Both the position numbers and the translations under genes were made by a program. Below, one piece after another: positions 46,501-54,768 of a DNA stretch of 64,000 nt. Location: the NCBI GenBank assembly GCA_049515555.1, contig JBEKTY010000029.1:1-64000 (forward strand), given 5' to 3'. Position 1 is the stretch's first letter; the number at the start of each line of letters is the position of its first letter. The notes under the pieces are model-generated. The model worked only from the letters and a program-made list of their open reading frames with translations. It searched no databases and had not been told where the DNA came from. The stretch is from JBEKTY01 sp049515555. GTDB lineage: Bacteria; Planctomycetota; Planctomycetia; Pirellulales; Thermoguttaceae.

Positions 46501-49500
46501 TCGATTTCCTCGAGACCGAGCCGTCGGCAGCCTTTGGCAACCAGATTGCGTCGGTGGTCAACCAGAAAATGTCGGGGATTTTTATCGCCGGCTACCAGGA
46601 CCGCGGCGGCGCCGGTCAGGCCACCGGCGGGCGCCTGACCTTCTACTCGGAAAAACTGACATACACGGGCTCCAGTTTCGCCGGCGTGCCTTCCTTCACG
46701 GCCTTGCCCAACGTCACCACCAACCCCACCGACGTGATGATTTACTTCGGGGCCGGCGATACTTCCAGCGCCATTGCGACGCGGATCGCCAACAAGATTA
46801 ACGGCCAGTCCGGCGGCCAGTTCAACGTCGTCGCCACGGCCGAGGGCGGCACCGTGGCCTTGAGCAACGGCTCGGCGGTTGTAGCCAGCCCGCTGACCAT
46901 CGTGGGCCCCGCCAACGGCAAGGGCGGCAACATCACCGGCATGGCCTTCCTCAACGGCAACTTGTACTGCGTGACCGATAAGGGCGACCTGGACCAGATC
47001 GAGAACTACGACCAGTACGCCCTGCGCCCCTATCCCTGGACCCAGGCCGAGCAGGCTGCTTACAAGGGCGTGGCCACGCTCGCGACCGTCGTGGGCGGGG
47101 CCAACCTCGTCAACATCGCCAACATTTCCGGGATACAGTTCAGCGGCCTGACCGCCGGGCCCGCCAACGTGGAAAGCGCCGCCTACGCCAACATGCTCTT
47201 TGCCACCGATGCGTCGGGCACGCTGTACGCGTTCAACGCGTTGGGCAAGCCGCAGGCGGTCTTCGTCGACGGCGCCACCAGCGTGCAAATGACCGGGCCC
47301 GGCAACGTGGCATTGTCGGACGTCAGCCTCGGCGGCGGCAACGGTTCGATTATCCAGGGCGGGCTGACCTTCTCCAACATCGACTATAACCTGTGGCACG
47401 AGACCTCGCGCCGCAAGGGCGACGCGGGCCACGGCATTACCTGGGCCCCCGACTACAGCCGGCCGACGTGGGAGGGCTACGCCACGCCGGGCGGCGACAG
47501 CATGTATTTCGGCCTGGAAGACCCCCGCGGCGGCACGGTGGTGGGGGCGGCGCAGCCCGGCGCCTTCAATTACACCTACCAGAACAGCGGCGAGTTCCAG
47601 AGCTACGACATGCCGGGCGGCGCGCACGGCTCGCTGATCTCGAGCCCCTTCAGCCTGGCCGGCTACGTGGCGCAGGACTGCCCCGAGATGTTCTTCACCT
47701 ACTACCTGGACGGCGGCGGTCCGATCGTCAACGGCAACAACTGCTTCGATACGGTACGGGTCTTCGCCTCCGCCGACGGCGCTAAGTGGTCGCAGTTGGG
47801 CGGCGACCTCACCGGCTTGAACAACGGCAAGGGGTGGCTGCAAGCGGCGCTGAACCTGAGCGGCTTCGCCGGCCAGAGCAGCGTCCGGCTGCGCTTCGAT
47901 TTCAGCACCGCCGGCGACATGCACGTCGGCGACCAGTCAGGGGCGGGCACGGAAAAAGACGAGGGGCTCCTGGCCGGGGCGTACCTGACGGGTATCGACG
48001 GCGACAAGCTGCAAGCCGGCAGCCCGGTGACCGTCAAAGAGGACGCCACCGGGACGTCCACCACCTTCGCCTTCAACATGGGCGCCATACTGGACGTGCC
48101 GGCCGACGCCGGCAGCCAGTTGGCCAACGGCCAGACCATTACCGTCAACGACGGCAAGGACGCCCCCGTGGTCTTCTGGATCGACAACAGCGACAGCGAC
48201 GGGAGCTCGGTCCCCGGGGGCGACGTGGGGATCATCATCGCAGCCACCGACACGCCGGCGCAGGTGACCACCAAGATCGCCGCCGCCATCAACGCCCAGA
48301 TCACCGCCGGGAAGCTGGCAAACCTCAAGACGTATCTCGTTACCGACACGACCCTGCCGCAAAACCGCGTGGAGATCGTGTGCGCGACCGCCGGCTTTAA
48401 CGTCACGCCCTCCAAGCCGGCCAGCGGGAACGCAATCACGCTGGAAAACAATGTGGTGGGGGTCCCCGCGGGCGACGTGCCCATCATCGTCAACTTCTCG
48501 ATGAGCGCTCAACAAGTGGCCGCCGCGGTCGCCGCCGCCTTCAACAAGCAGTTCGCCGGCGGGACCAACTCGACCAAGCTCGACGGGGCCATCCCGCAGA
48601 TGATGCACATCGTGGGCCTCACGGTTAGCAGTCCCGGATTGCTGCCCTACGGAAACGCCTTGCCCGGCGACCACCCCGTCCCGTCCCCCTTCACCCCGCC
48701 GATTACCGATCGCTACCACCACTTCGACGCCGGCCAGGACAACTTGCACGAAGGCATTTACGTCGACGACATCGTGGTGGGCTTCATCGAGCGCGGCGAG
48801 ATGATCACGGCGACCACGCCCGACGTCACCTTCTCGGCGGTCAATCCCGCGCCGAAGAAGCTCATCACCAACGGCGGCTACCAGTTGCAAATCCGCGAAG
48901 CGCCGATGTACGGGTCGATCTATTATCCGCCCAAGTACATGGTGCCGGGGCGGGTGCTGGTCCTGGACCAGTCGATCGACACTAACGACCGCATGGCGCC
49001 TCAGTGGACCTTGGCCCTCTCGTCGGCCAACACGATCCGCTCCGGCGATACCTTCGCTATTTACGACGGCATCACGTTGGATACGTTCCAGTTCGTGATC
49101 GACGGGCAGACGCCCAGCGCCGGCGACATGGCTATCTACTACACCGGCATGGAGACGCGGGCCCAGATGGCGGCCTTGGTCATTACTGCCATCAACGGCC
49201 AAAACACTGCGGCCGGCTTCGGCGTTACGGCCACCGCCGACGGCGCGGGCAACTACTACAACCGCGTGGACCTGTTCGGCGCGCAGAACGTTGTAGACAC
49301 CAGCGGCGACGTCGGCCCCATCGACTTCGACACCTACATGTACGACGTGCCCGTGAACCCCAACGACAGCTCCATGCTGTACGCCGTGCCGGGCGATCAG
49401 CTCGAGCCCCGGCTGCAGGGCGAGGTGATCGTCGATGCCAACCTTATCACCGATTCGCTCCAGTGGGGGGTGGTGATCGAGCCCGGCGCCCGCGACGCCG

Positions 49501-52500
49501 TCTCCCAAGACCCGCATCCCGGCGTGCTCGACACGCTGAGCATGCCCAACAAGTCGCAGACCGTTAATACCGTGGGCGGCGTGACGGTCGAGAACTGCGC
49601 CATCGCCGGTGGCGAGAGCGGCGGCATCCACATCAGCGGCGATCCGGACCCCGCCGGAGAGCCCATCGCCGCCATGCCCTTCGACAAGATCATCAACAAC
49701 ACGATCTACGGATTCGTCCCCTCGGCCACGCTCCAGTTTACCAAGCTCACCGGCCTGACCGGCAAGTCCAACCAGACGGCCGTCTACGTGGCGAACCTCA
49801 GCGGCCTGCCTTTCAACAGCATCAGCTCGCTTACCATCACCGACAACAGCGGGGCTTTGAAGGGCGACACGGGCCAGTACAGCGGCCTGGAGCTGGACGG
49901 GCTTACGCTGTCGGCGAACAACGTGGCCACGGCGGCGCTCGCCAGCGCCCTGGTGGGGCTCAACGTGTTCGATTTCACCCCCGCCGGCACCGCCCTGACC
50001 GCCGGCGCCGAGCAGCCCGTGGTCGCCGGCGTGCCCCTGTTCGGCACCCTCAACGGCAACGTGAACAACGCCGTGGCCACCCTCGGGGCGTTCGACGCCA
50101 ACGGGGTCGCCAGCAAGGCCCCCGCCGGGTTCGTCGCCATCGGCATCAACGGCGCCGTCACCTTCACGTTCACCTCTCCGGTGAACGTGGCCGGCGGCAT
50201 GTTCCTGTACATTGCCGAGGCCGACGACAAGGGCGCCGTGCTCTCCGCCAACATCACCGTGGCCAACGCGGCCGCCGTCAAGCCGACCACGGGGATCGCC
50301 GTCGACACCAACGCCAGCCCCACGATCACCAATAGTATCTTCGCCAACCTGGCGGAAGCGGTGACCGTGGACGCCAGCTCGGCCTCGACCGTCTTGCAGA
50401 CGGCGTGCTACCAGAACATCACCGACCCGAACACTAACGCCGGGGCGGGGATCGGGGGGTACTTGGGCAACGATCCGGTCGTGGTGGCCGCCAACGCCCC
50501 CTTGTTCGCCGACGCGGCGCACCACGATTTCTACCTCGTCGAGCCCACCCCCGGCACCCGCAGCCCGATCGACAGCGCGCTGAATACGCTGCCCGATCGG
50601 CAGAACATGATCAACCTCGAGGCCTCGCTGGGCATGCCGCAAGACCCGATTATGGCCCCGGATTTGGACATGCTCGGCCAGTTGCGGACCGACGATCCGA
50701 ACGTCCCCAACGATACGGGACTGGGCTCCAACATTTTCAAGGACCGCGGCGCCATCGACCGCGTCGACCGTTACGCCCCCACCGCACAATTGGGGCTGGT
50801 CGAGCCGCCGGCCAACGACCCCGCCCAAGTCGACCCGCAATGGGTGGCCAACGACGTCACCGCACCGGCCGGCCAAACCCTGACCGAATTCGCCATCCAG
50901 TTGCTCGACCAGGGGACGGGCATCAACAACAACACCGTAAGCGCCGCCAACGTCACGGTCTACCGCAGCGACAATCCGAACGTCCCCTTGGTGCAGGGGA
51001 CGGATTACTTCTTCTCCTACGATACCAACAGCCACGTCATCTACCTGGCGGCCGGTACCGGCGTGTGGGCCGGCGGCTACACCTACAAGATCCAGCTCGA
51101 CGCCACTCCTCCGGACATTCAGGATATGGCCGGCAACGCCTTGGCGCCCAACCGCAACGACGGCAGCACGTACTTCACCGTGACCCTGGTAACCGGCGTG
51201 AACTTCAGCCACGCCCCCAATTACGCCGTGGCCTGGCATTCCATCGTGCCCACCCTGTACCTGGGACATATACCGCCCGTGGCCCAAGCCTACTTCGTGC
51301 CCAGCCTGACCCGCGCCACCGACGACGGCGTGGACTTCAGCAGCGTGGTGCTGGCGCAAGGCCAAAGCGTCACGATCCCCGTCTTCGTCACCAACACGGG
51401 CGGCACGCAGGCCTATCTGAACGCCTGGATCGACTTCAACGACGACGACGTTTTTGGCGACTCGGCCGCCGAGCAGATCGCCCAGGCCGTGCCCGTGAAT
51501 CTGCCCTCGGGCAGCACCACGACGACCGTGTTCCTGACGTTCACCGTGCCGGCCACTGCCCCGGTCAACGTGGCCACGTGGGCCCGCTTCCGCCTGAGCA
51601 CGACCGCCACGCTGCCGCCCGACGGCGGCGCGTCCGACGGCGAGGTGGAAGACTACCAGGTGACAGTGGTGCCCCCGCCCCCCACGCCCGCCGAGATCGA
51701 CGGCACCGTGTGGAATGATTTGTCGGGCAAGGGCGTCTATCCCCCGGCGAGCCAGATTGGACTGGGCAACTGGACCATCGAGTTGGAGAACACCCAGGGG
51801 ACCGTCCTGAACAGCACCCAGAGCCAGTCGGGCGGCACCTACAAGTTCACCAACGTCACCCCCGGTACCTACGACCTCGTCGAGGTGCCCCAGGCCAACT
51901 GGAACGAGACGTACCCCAAGACCAACGGCGGCGTCATCCAGGTGGTGGTCACTTCCGGGAATCCTTCCACCGGCAACGACTTCGAGGACCACTACATCCT
52001 GCCGCCGATGGTCACGTCCATTACGGCCGTCAACCCCACCCCGACCAACTTGGGATCCGTCCAGTTCCTGGTCACTTTCTCCGAGGCCGTTACCGGCCTG
52101 GACACCACCAACTTCACCGACTTCGCCGTGGTGACCACCGGCCTGGGCGGCACCCCGGCGGTCACGGCCATCAGCCCCGCCAGTGGTTACAGTTCCACCT
52201 ATACCGTGACCGTCAGCACCGGCACGGGCGACGGCACGCTCCAGTTGAACCTCAACGATAACGACAACATCGTGGATCAGTCGGGCAACCCGCTGGACGG
52301 AGTGGGGACAGGCACCTACGCCACCCTTCCGCTGCCGGCGGGCAACGGGTCCTTCATCGGGCCGATCTACACCATCGACCGGACGGCGCCCACGATCCTG
52401 GCCCTCGGCGGGCTCGTGGCCACCGATCCCAACCCGACCAACGCCCAGCCTACAAACTCGGTGCACTTCACGGCCACCTTCTCGGAGGCTGTCAAGGGCG

Positions 52501-54482
52501 TGGACCCGACCGACTTCGCGGTCGTCACAACGGGTACTTTGACCGGCCCGTTCACCATTACCGTCAGCCCCACCAGCGCCGCGCAGATCGTCAACGGCAC
52601 CAAATATTACACGACCTACCAGGTGACGGTCAACGCGGGTGTGCGGAACAACGCCGGCACGCTGACCTTGAACCTCCTCGACGACGGCACGATCCAAGAC
52701 GACGCCGGCAACGCCCTGGCGGCGGGGGTGAACCCCGGCCCCTCCTACAACATCGACACGGTCAACCCCCTCGTGCTGTCCGTGGCGCCGGCCGCGGGGC
52801 AGCTTAATCCGGCTACCCAAGGGCCGGTCACCTTCACCGTCACGTTCAGCAAGCCGGTGGCCAACTTCGGCCCGGCGGGCGTGGACCTGACGGCCAGCAC
52901 GACCCCGCCCATCGGCGCGCTGACCGGCGTACCCAGCCCCAACGGCGCCCCGCAGCAGACGATCAACGGCGTCAACTACTACACGAGCTGGAACGTGGCC
53001 GTCAGCGGCATGGCCGGCAGCGGCAGCGTGGTGCTCAAGATCCGCGCCGGGGCGGCCGTCGACTACGTCGGCAACCCCAACCTCGCCGGCAGCGGCAGCG
53101 CCTCGGTGACCTTCACCATGGCCATGACCGTCGTAGTGACCAGGGCCGCCTCACCGTTACAGCCCAATCCCACCAACAAGTCGCCGATCAACTTCACCGT
53201 GACCTTCAGCCAGCCGCCGGTCGATTTCACGACCGCCAACCGGGCCAAAGTCTTGAGCTTCGCCGGCAGCACCGTCAACAAGAGCATCCTCACCGGCCTG
53301 GTGGGCACCATTAGCCCCATCGCGGGCACTGGGGGGACCTCCTATAACGTGGCGGTGAGCGGGCTGAGCAGCACCGGCGAGCTCATTCTCAGCATTCCCC
53401 CCGGCGCGGTCCACACCGCCGGGGGCGCCGCGAACACGGCCTCCTCGATCACCGGCGCCAGCGCCGTGTTCTACGACATCGATCCGCCGTCGGAGCTCCT
53501 GGCCAGCCCCGCCGCGGGAACCAAAGTCGCCGACGCGACCCTCAACGGCCAGGGATACATCCTCGTCAGCTATTCCTGCAATGTCGGAGCCGGGTTGAAC
53601 ACGAAAACGATCTTGAACGGCTCGCCCAAGTTTACGCTCACCGGCACGGCGATCAAGGGCGTCAAGCTCACCAGTGGGGTCACGGGGGTCGCGGAGGTGA
53701 ATAACAGCGACCAGTTCAAATTCTTCTTCACCGGCACGTTCGTCCCGGGCACGGTCACCGTCAACTTCCTCCCCAACACGGCCGAAGACAACGCCGGCAA
53801 CTGGAACAAGGCGGCCACGTACTCCTTTACCGTGATGCGCGGCGTGTCGATCACGTGCCCTTACACCCCGGCGAACCCCATCACCAAGCCCGCCTCCGGC
53901 ACGACCAAGGCCACGTTCACCGTGACCCTTACCGGCCCCGCCACCGCGCCGGTGACGGTGAAGTACTCCACCGCCTCGCCCGCCGGCTCGAACACCACGC
54001 CGAACCTGCCGGGCAAGCCCGGGGATTACACGGGCGTCACCAACGGCACCCTGACCATTCCCGCCGGGAAGACCAGCGGCACCATTTCGATCACGCTCTT
54101 GGCCAACGCGGCGAACACGGCCCCCACCGAGTCGTTCGTGGTGAGCCTGTCGAGCCCGACCAACGCCCTGTTGTTGCCCAACCAGAGCAGCGCCACCTGC
54201 AACATCGTGATCCCGCCGCAGGCGGTCAAGAAGTCCACGCCGGCCGCTGCGGTCAAGCTGGCCGCTACGGCCAAGCCGGCCACACCGGCCGTCACGCTGG
54301 CCGCTACGGCCAAGCCGATCAAGCCGGCCGCTGCGGTCAAGAGCACGCTTTCACCGCTTGAGCCGGCCCTGCTGCAGGACGTTGCGGCGGCGTTGCAGCC
54401 TTTGCCCTCTTCAGCGGCCCAGAAACAAGCGGCCGGCGTCGATCAGGTGATGGCCCTGCTGATGCGCGCCTTACACAACTAA
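37524..54482 (+). CDS. Giant modular secreted protein with a metzincin-type motif
   Basis: 5652 residues from ATG 37524, preceded by a strong purine tract. The N-terminus is basic with the motif SLRIERFEDRLLLS (about 34-47). Order, with approximate residues: Ig-like domains (60-380); a metalloprotease-like segment with HEIMHNLGFGHS, zinc ligands H538, H542, H548, and a possible Met-turn PVQVMGDD (395-620); PPC-type domain (575-700); right-handed parallel beta-helix region (850-1740); a second PPC-like domain (1830-1970); repeated F-E-F/A-I-N modules (about nine between 745 and 3910); a GEVED domain (4570-4715); an SdrD-B-like domain (4722-4822: DGTVWNDLSGKG); repeated Ig-like domains (4830-5440: VTFSEAVTGLD); a Calx-beta domain (5440-5565); and an Ala/Lys/Pro tail. 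It has no C-terminal anchor signal. It is likely a surface adhesin or protease; catalysis is untested. Confidence 0.9.
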   Translation: MGFDSLLGRRRVGKPVRSRRSGQRPNKWSRNRSLRIERFEDRLLLSIGPALPASSALATQSPLTSGPMLLSVIPNQGNTINEGDVLHVAPEQLTLQFNQNEQIDPKTVQAGIKLTRTDAAGNTTTITPGYIAVNDAPNLNQVIIRFSQTLLSGTYHLTIFGSGATPLKGTLVPATGPAGKDLPFNGGVNLTRDFTLDLGAMVSAVVPQPVTRNVAGQLQQAVNEIDVYFTDPLNTTSAQNPQFYQLLATSDTANTNDDTVYTPTSVTYNSATKEAQLYFYPPAAQQAHYSFLQPYYASTTSTTLSAADYANSLSSLAPNGTRSLRLRIGDFYQPITTTALAPAAGVAGTTYAGAMPVVPASAPSGTPSFGTSPYSYVISNEIQATSYDLQWPGSSNDPGSRKLPDEPDVAIEGHFMGGTGENPGGSGIPTITYNFPDIYGADRFGNPLHNQITPQQEADTRAIFTLFSYYFGAQFEEVASTQAGAAGIGVVTGDLYPMGQVSGGGIAGVGGGGMAVMDADQNWGNSAFGGAWTMVAAHEIMHNLGFGHSFDLPPVQVMGDDATQGTSDLILPGMGDLTTALHLFKAQSADIDMYQVTLSQPGTISAETIAQRLPNPSLLNTELRLFQLNPDGTYSPIAANDDYFSYDSYLSMDLPAGTYFVGVTASGNNKYDPSTPDSGMGGTTVGPYELRLNFTPDQSVGPAQGTADGKIILTGSFVVNTGTTPFAQSPVTGGVAITGIGAANVAALNGETFTITNGNNFSYTFEFVDTSSQTPAPLTQGNIAIYYQSASDSIGVVQSDMVSAINAVFTELVDATGTAFDGDADGNPGGVYDYWFNVAGTESSGSKDHTLIVDKSAKSGGTGTLAAPYNTIGAALTTAGNDSLIGLRDIVRIEGNHTVNDNPGILATISDNQAYEIGTNILGAALADNSFGSSNVVVPKNVSVMIDAGAVFKLYGANIQVGSSAVKVDQSGASLQVLGTPLDEVYFTSYQDGSIGLNDNPLKTIAPKAGDWGGLVFENDVDQGYDATNPPPVTPRAYPEAQGIFLDYVNDADIVYGGGSVSVNGVKGIYDSIHMIDARITANYNTISQSADAAMSADPDTFLESEFQGNQAGALYTADYNRVGPSFNANTLTGNSVNGLLVRIRTQAGQPLDMLTVSTYLGLTAARLNARDLTYVIPENLEIQGQPGGPLVGGGTATSHLLQASPVEIETVGGGSINDGDTFGVANGQGSATFEFDGVSLSVLDGTSFSNGDLLTITDSANAANDETFEFGTAAWLATNPPQGAAPIVFTPSEDPGAMAQTVAAAINWHYYKITAADPGPVYFAANNKGPGADALPYTETSGESETSPPDTVAIYNFTTTESFAFKAAGAVTALKVAGTPGVKGKDVRIVFHADDSPETVANNVATALVGAGIGATVNGQIVTVGAPPVTFSGLVTVTNARWHAGLIIDPGVVVKLSGSRIEAQFSTQVIAEGTANNPVVLTSVEDDRYGAGGTFDLTGDGFDTGASNTANPGDWGGLYFAPAAQGSIDHAVLAYAGGTTTIEGGSAGFNAIETRQAHLRVADSLIEYNAGGTASDTDGDRNGRGGNGAATIYVLGAQPVIADNIFENNAGPVISIDVNSLNATNVPDWGRSTGPLAAFSQFDDNDGPLVRGNRLGNNGTNGMLVRGGVLSTQSVWDDTDIVHVVESEISSNNEHGFGGIRLESSPTASLVIKLQGANAGFTASGTPLEFTDRIGGEVQVLGQPGYPVVLTSLNDNSVGAGLDLSGNPQNDTCNNAQAVPQPGDWRSILLDEYSNDNNVAVVNENEPASGAKSDVDATGSGIQALGELATSINTGNDNLRLGFEVHGSIMYDMPNDVDTYSFSGTTGTQVYIAMEQTSFALDSVLELIDANGNVIARSDNKVQEDPAEGGSTSLAAGAALPFQEGNSMAPNDDYSDNMHDPALRVVLPGTAGQVGTYYVRVYSALSINNINATTVPNVATLNGTSFQVADSNTLAIGDIDASHVPNLASLNGMTFQVTDGNGTPETFEFIDDGSASPAAPILGDQPIHYNDSTDTIDTVRADMVAVINASGLACTAQARADGTIAISGLNVVLDLGQTGFVQVGSTHHGATFEFIDASNASAALTPGDLPIYYRSTADAANGIAADTMATILNDMVLAINGYTLLGNIQPLSSLNGQQFQIADTTGNSVTFEFIDNAGTPPATKIQGDQYIHYNSTTDTTGVLRGDIVTAVNGAGLVCQAVVQPYGVALFDPNFGTDDNANFGVNPGSTPFVTASMPGAACGVTAAARPNDQGVVDTIALYGFKIVAPTDTTPLGTFVGTTPFAEYGRTSGIYQLQVRLQCLEEIPGSVIQYSSIHYATNGIDIKGLPNHSPFLADSSSQTDDVVGTTATTLQNAQDLGNLLQSNDGAITVTGNLSSLLDVNWYKFELNEADTELDPQTSYPTIFNIGYADGMARPDTVIWVFDSAGDLIYKSGAGGSSIPGYSNIADNETAPLPGGNGLTNPNGNSEAGSDPYLGPIQLDMADSQTYYVAVTGLAVTANALSQSLARQEPVDSVQRVVENHVDSNNGSNLASNATTSLTLTPAPFTLGDVTLYANTGNNLYTVNPFTGEYETEVTGQGLGNDYLPQTPNGVTYGDVAMRPDGELYTLSDNADANGAMTAAGQYMRLNTGDARTAISDQQDGLVTYDIDPQTGSLVQNTGVGVNFNAMAFGPLNTNNIWPVFAVGNLGNGLGADLNGVTYTSNLLYELDNNGAAMNYPKDPGTAPRLGTNVTPLACLSTSPTIVLPTGGATDQTTAAPANDITDGMTFTVTDSTTNATDQFEFDCGIDVHMDPTGAQAVRDGQTFTLSDGTNTDTFQFRSGPVLTINTTAGFVKGDTFQITNTANPPVTTTFEFTDGTVSTGSNQPVNFKNGDSAAAELSDVVTAVNNANIGVTAAGFLAGNQGRISLNNGAVVPTILANNQVGIGLNAVTGAATASIAVVNSNPIGTNIPIDFLETEPSAAFGNQIASVVNQKMSGIFIAGYQDRGGAGQATGGRLTFYSEKLTYTGSSFAGVPSFTALPNVTTNPTDVMIYFGAGDTSSAIATRIANKINGQSGGQFNVVATAEGGTVALSNGSAVVASPLTIVGPANGKGGNITGMAFLNGNLYCVTDKGDLDQIENYDQYALRPYPWTQAEQAAYKGVATLATVVGGANLVNIANISGIQFSGLTAGPANVESAAYANMLFATDASGTLYAFNALGKPQAVFVDGATSVQMTGPGNVALSDVSLGGGNGSIIQGGLTFSNIDYNLWHETSRRKGDAGHGITWAPDYSRPTWEGYATPGGDSMYFGLEDPRGGTVVGAAQPGAFNYTYQNSGEFQSYDMPGGAHGSLISSPFSLAGYVAQDCPEMFFTYYLDGGGPIVNGNNCFDTVRVFASADGAKWSQLGGDLTGLNNGKGWLQAALNLSGFAGQSSVRLRFDFSTAGDMHVGDQSGAGTEKDEGLLAGAYLTGIDGDKLQAGSPVTVKEDATGTSTTFAFNMGAILDVPADAGSQLANGQTITVNDGKDAPVVFWIDNSDSDGSSVPGGDVGIIIAATDTPAQVTTKIAAAINAQITAGKLANLKTYLVTDTTLPQNRVEIVCATAGFNVTPSKPASGNAITLENNVVGVPAGDVPIIVNFSMSAQQVAAAVAAAFNKQFAGGTNSTKLDGAIPQMMHIVGLTVSSPGLLPYGNALPGDHPVPSPFTPPITDRYHHFDAGQDNLHEGIYVDDIVVGFIERGEMITATTPDVTFSAVNPAPKKLITNGGYQLQIREAPMYGSIYYPPKYMVPGRVLVLDQSIDTNDRMAPQWTLALSSANTIRSGDTFAIYDGITLDTFQFVIDGQTPSAGDMAIYYTGMETRAQMAALVITAINGQNTAAGFGVTATADGAGNYYNRVDLFGAQNVVDTSGDVGPIDFDTYMYDVPVNPNDSSMLYAVPGDQLEPRLQGEVIVDANLITDSLQWGVVIEPGARDAVSQDPHPGVLDTLSMPNKSQTVNTVGGVTVENCAIAGGESGGIHISGDPDPAGEPIAAMPFDKIINNTIYGFVPSATLQFTKLTGLTGKSNQTAVYVANLSGLPFNSISSLTITDNSGALKGDTGQYSGLELDGLTLSANNVATAALASALVGLNVFDFTPAGTALTAGAEQPVVAGVPLFGTLNGNVNNAVATLGAFDANGVASKAPAGFVAIGINGAVTFTFTSPVNVAGGMFLYIAEADDKGAVLSANITVANAAAVKPTTGIAVDTNASPTITNSIFANLAEAVTVDASSASTVLQTACYQNITDPNTNAGAGIGGYLGNDPVVVAANAPLFADAAHHDFYLVEPTPGTRSPIDSALNTLPDRQNMINLEASLGMPQDPIMAPDLDMLGQLRTDDPNVPNDTGLGSNIFKDRGAIDRVDRYAPTAQLGLVEPPANDPAQVDPQWVANDVTAPAGQTLTEFAIQLLDQGTGINNNTVSAANVTVYRSDNPNVPLVQGTDYFFSYDTNSHVIYLAAGTGVWAGGYTYKIQLDATPPDIQDMAGNALAPNRNDGSTYFTVTLVTGVNFSHAPNYAVAWHSIVPTLYLGHIPPVAQAYFVPSLTRATDDGVDFSSVVLAQGQSVTIPVFVTNTGGTQAYLNAWIDFNDDDVFGDSAAEQIAQAVPVNLPSGSTTTTVFLTFTVPATAPVNVATWARFRLSTTATLPPDGGASDGEVEDYQVTVVPPPPTPAEIDGTVWNDLSGKGVYPPASQIGLGNWTIELENTQGTVLNSTQSQSGGTYKFTNVTPGTYDLVEVPQANWNETYPKTNGGVIQVVVTSGNPSTGNDFEDHYILPPMVTSITAVNPTPTNLGSVQFLVTFSEAVTGLDTTNFTDFAVVTTGLGGTPAVTAISPASGYSSTYTVTVSTGTGDGTLQLNLNDNDNIVDQSGNPLDGVGTGTYATLPLPAGNGSFIGPIYTIDRTAPTILALGGLVATDPNPTNAQPTNSVHFTATFSEAVKGVDPTDFAVVTTGTLTGPFTITVSPTSAAQIVNGTKYYTTYQVTVNAGVRNNAGTLTLNLLDDGTIQDDAGNALAAGVNPGPSYNIDTVNPLVLSVAPAAGQLNPATQGPVTFTVTFSKPVANFGPAGVDLTASTTPPIGALTGVPSPNGAPQQTINGVNYYTSWNVAVSGMAGSGSVVLKIRAGAAVDYVGNPNLAGSGSASVTFTMAMTVVVTRAASPLQPNPTNKSPINFTVTFSQPPVDFTTANRAKVLSFAGSTVNKSILTGLVGTISPIAGTGGTSYNVAVSGLSSTGELILSIPPGAVHTAGGAANTASSITGASAVFYDIDPPSELLASPAAGTKVADATLNGQGYILVSYSCNVGAGLNTKTILNGSPKFTLTGTAIKGVKLTSGVTGVAEVNNSDQFKFFFTGTFVPGTVTVNFLPNTAEDNAGNWNKAATYSFTVMRGVSITCPYTPANPITKPASGTTKATFTVTLTGPATAPVTVKYSTASPAGSNTTPNLPGKPGDYTGVTNGTLTIPAGKTSGTISITLLANAANTAPTESFVVSLSSPTNALLLPNQSSATCNIVIPPQAVKKSTPAAAVKLAATAKPATPAVTLAATAKPIKPAAAVKSTLSPLEPALLQDVAAALQPLPSSAAQKQAAGVDQVMALLMRALHN

Positions 54483-54507
54483 TTGCTTTCTGCGGAAAAC
54501 CACGATA

Positions 54508-54580
54508 GGGTGGGTCGAGCGCAGCGAGCCCCACCAAGAGTCGCGAAAAACTGATGGTGGGGCTTTTCTGCGCTCGACCC
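54508..54580. repeat. Inverted repeat, family GGTGGGTCGAGCGCAGCGAG
   Basis: GGGTGGGTCGAGCGCAGCGAG...CTGCGCTCGACCC follows the giant gene's stop codon. It is the second copy of the element at 32091-32164. Confidence 0.85.
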
Positions 54581-54603
54581 GCTCTGCACGGTTCTCGGAG
54601 AGG

Positions 54604-54768
54604 CTACGGCTTGCGGGCCGTCCACGTCCGGTAGAGGTTCTCCACCTGGCCGGCGTGGGCCGGGCCGTCCCACCCCGCCAACGCCGTAACGCAGCGTCAG
54701 CGGACTGCCCGCCTTCAACTCCAGCGGTTGTTTCCACAGGTTTAGCGTGGCCGCCAGAGAACAACAGC
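54604..54768 (-). pseudogene. 3' remnant of a gene resembling DUF6807/PmoA-type proteins
   Basis: On the minus strand LNLWKQPLELKAGSPLTLRYG in one frame continues, after a frameshift near 54685, as GWDGPAHAGQVENLYRTWTARKP and a stop. The pattern of a W-x-x-x-P-L-x-L-x-x-G strand, then L-R-Y and a terminal L-Y-R-x-W, is what I know from the C-terminus of planctomycete methane-oxygenase-PmoA-annotated (DUF6807) proteins. Only about 55 codons remain, with no start or upstream domain. The family assignment is tentative; decay by frameshift is visible. Confidence 0.45.

Noticed and set aside
41169..52820. Long minus-strand frames (1223, 924 and 1627 codons) opposite the giant gene
   Set aside because: Val/Gly/Arg-rich shadows of Asp/Asn/Thr-rich sense repeats, no start signals or domains.
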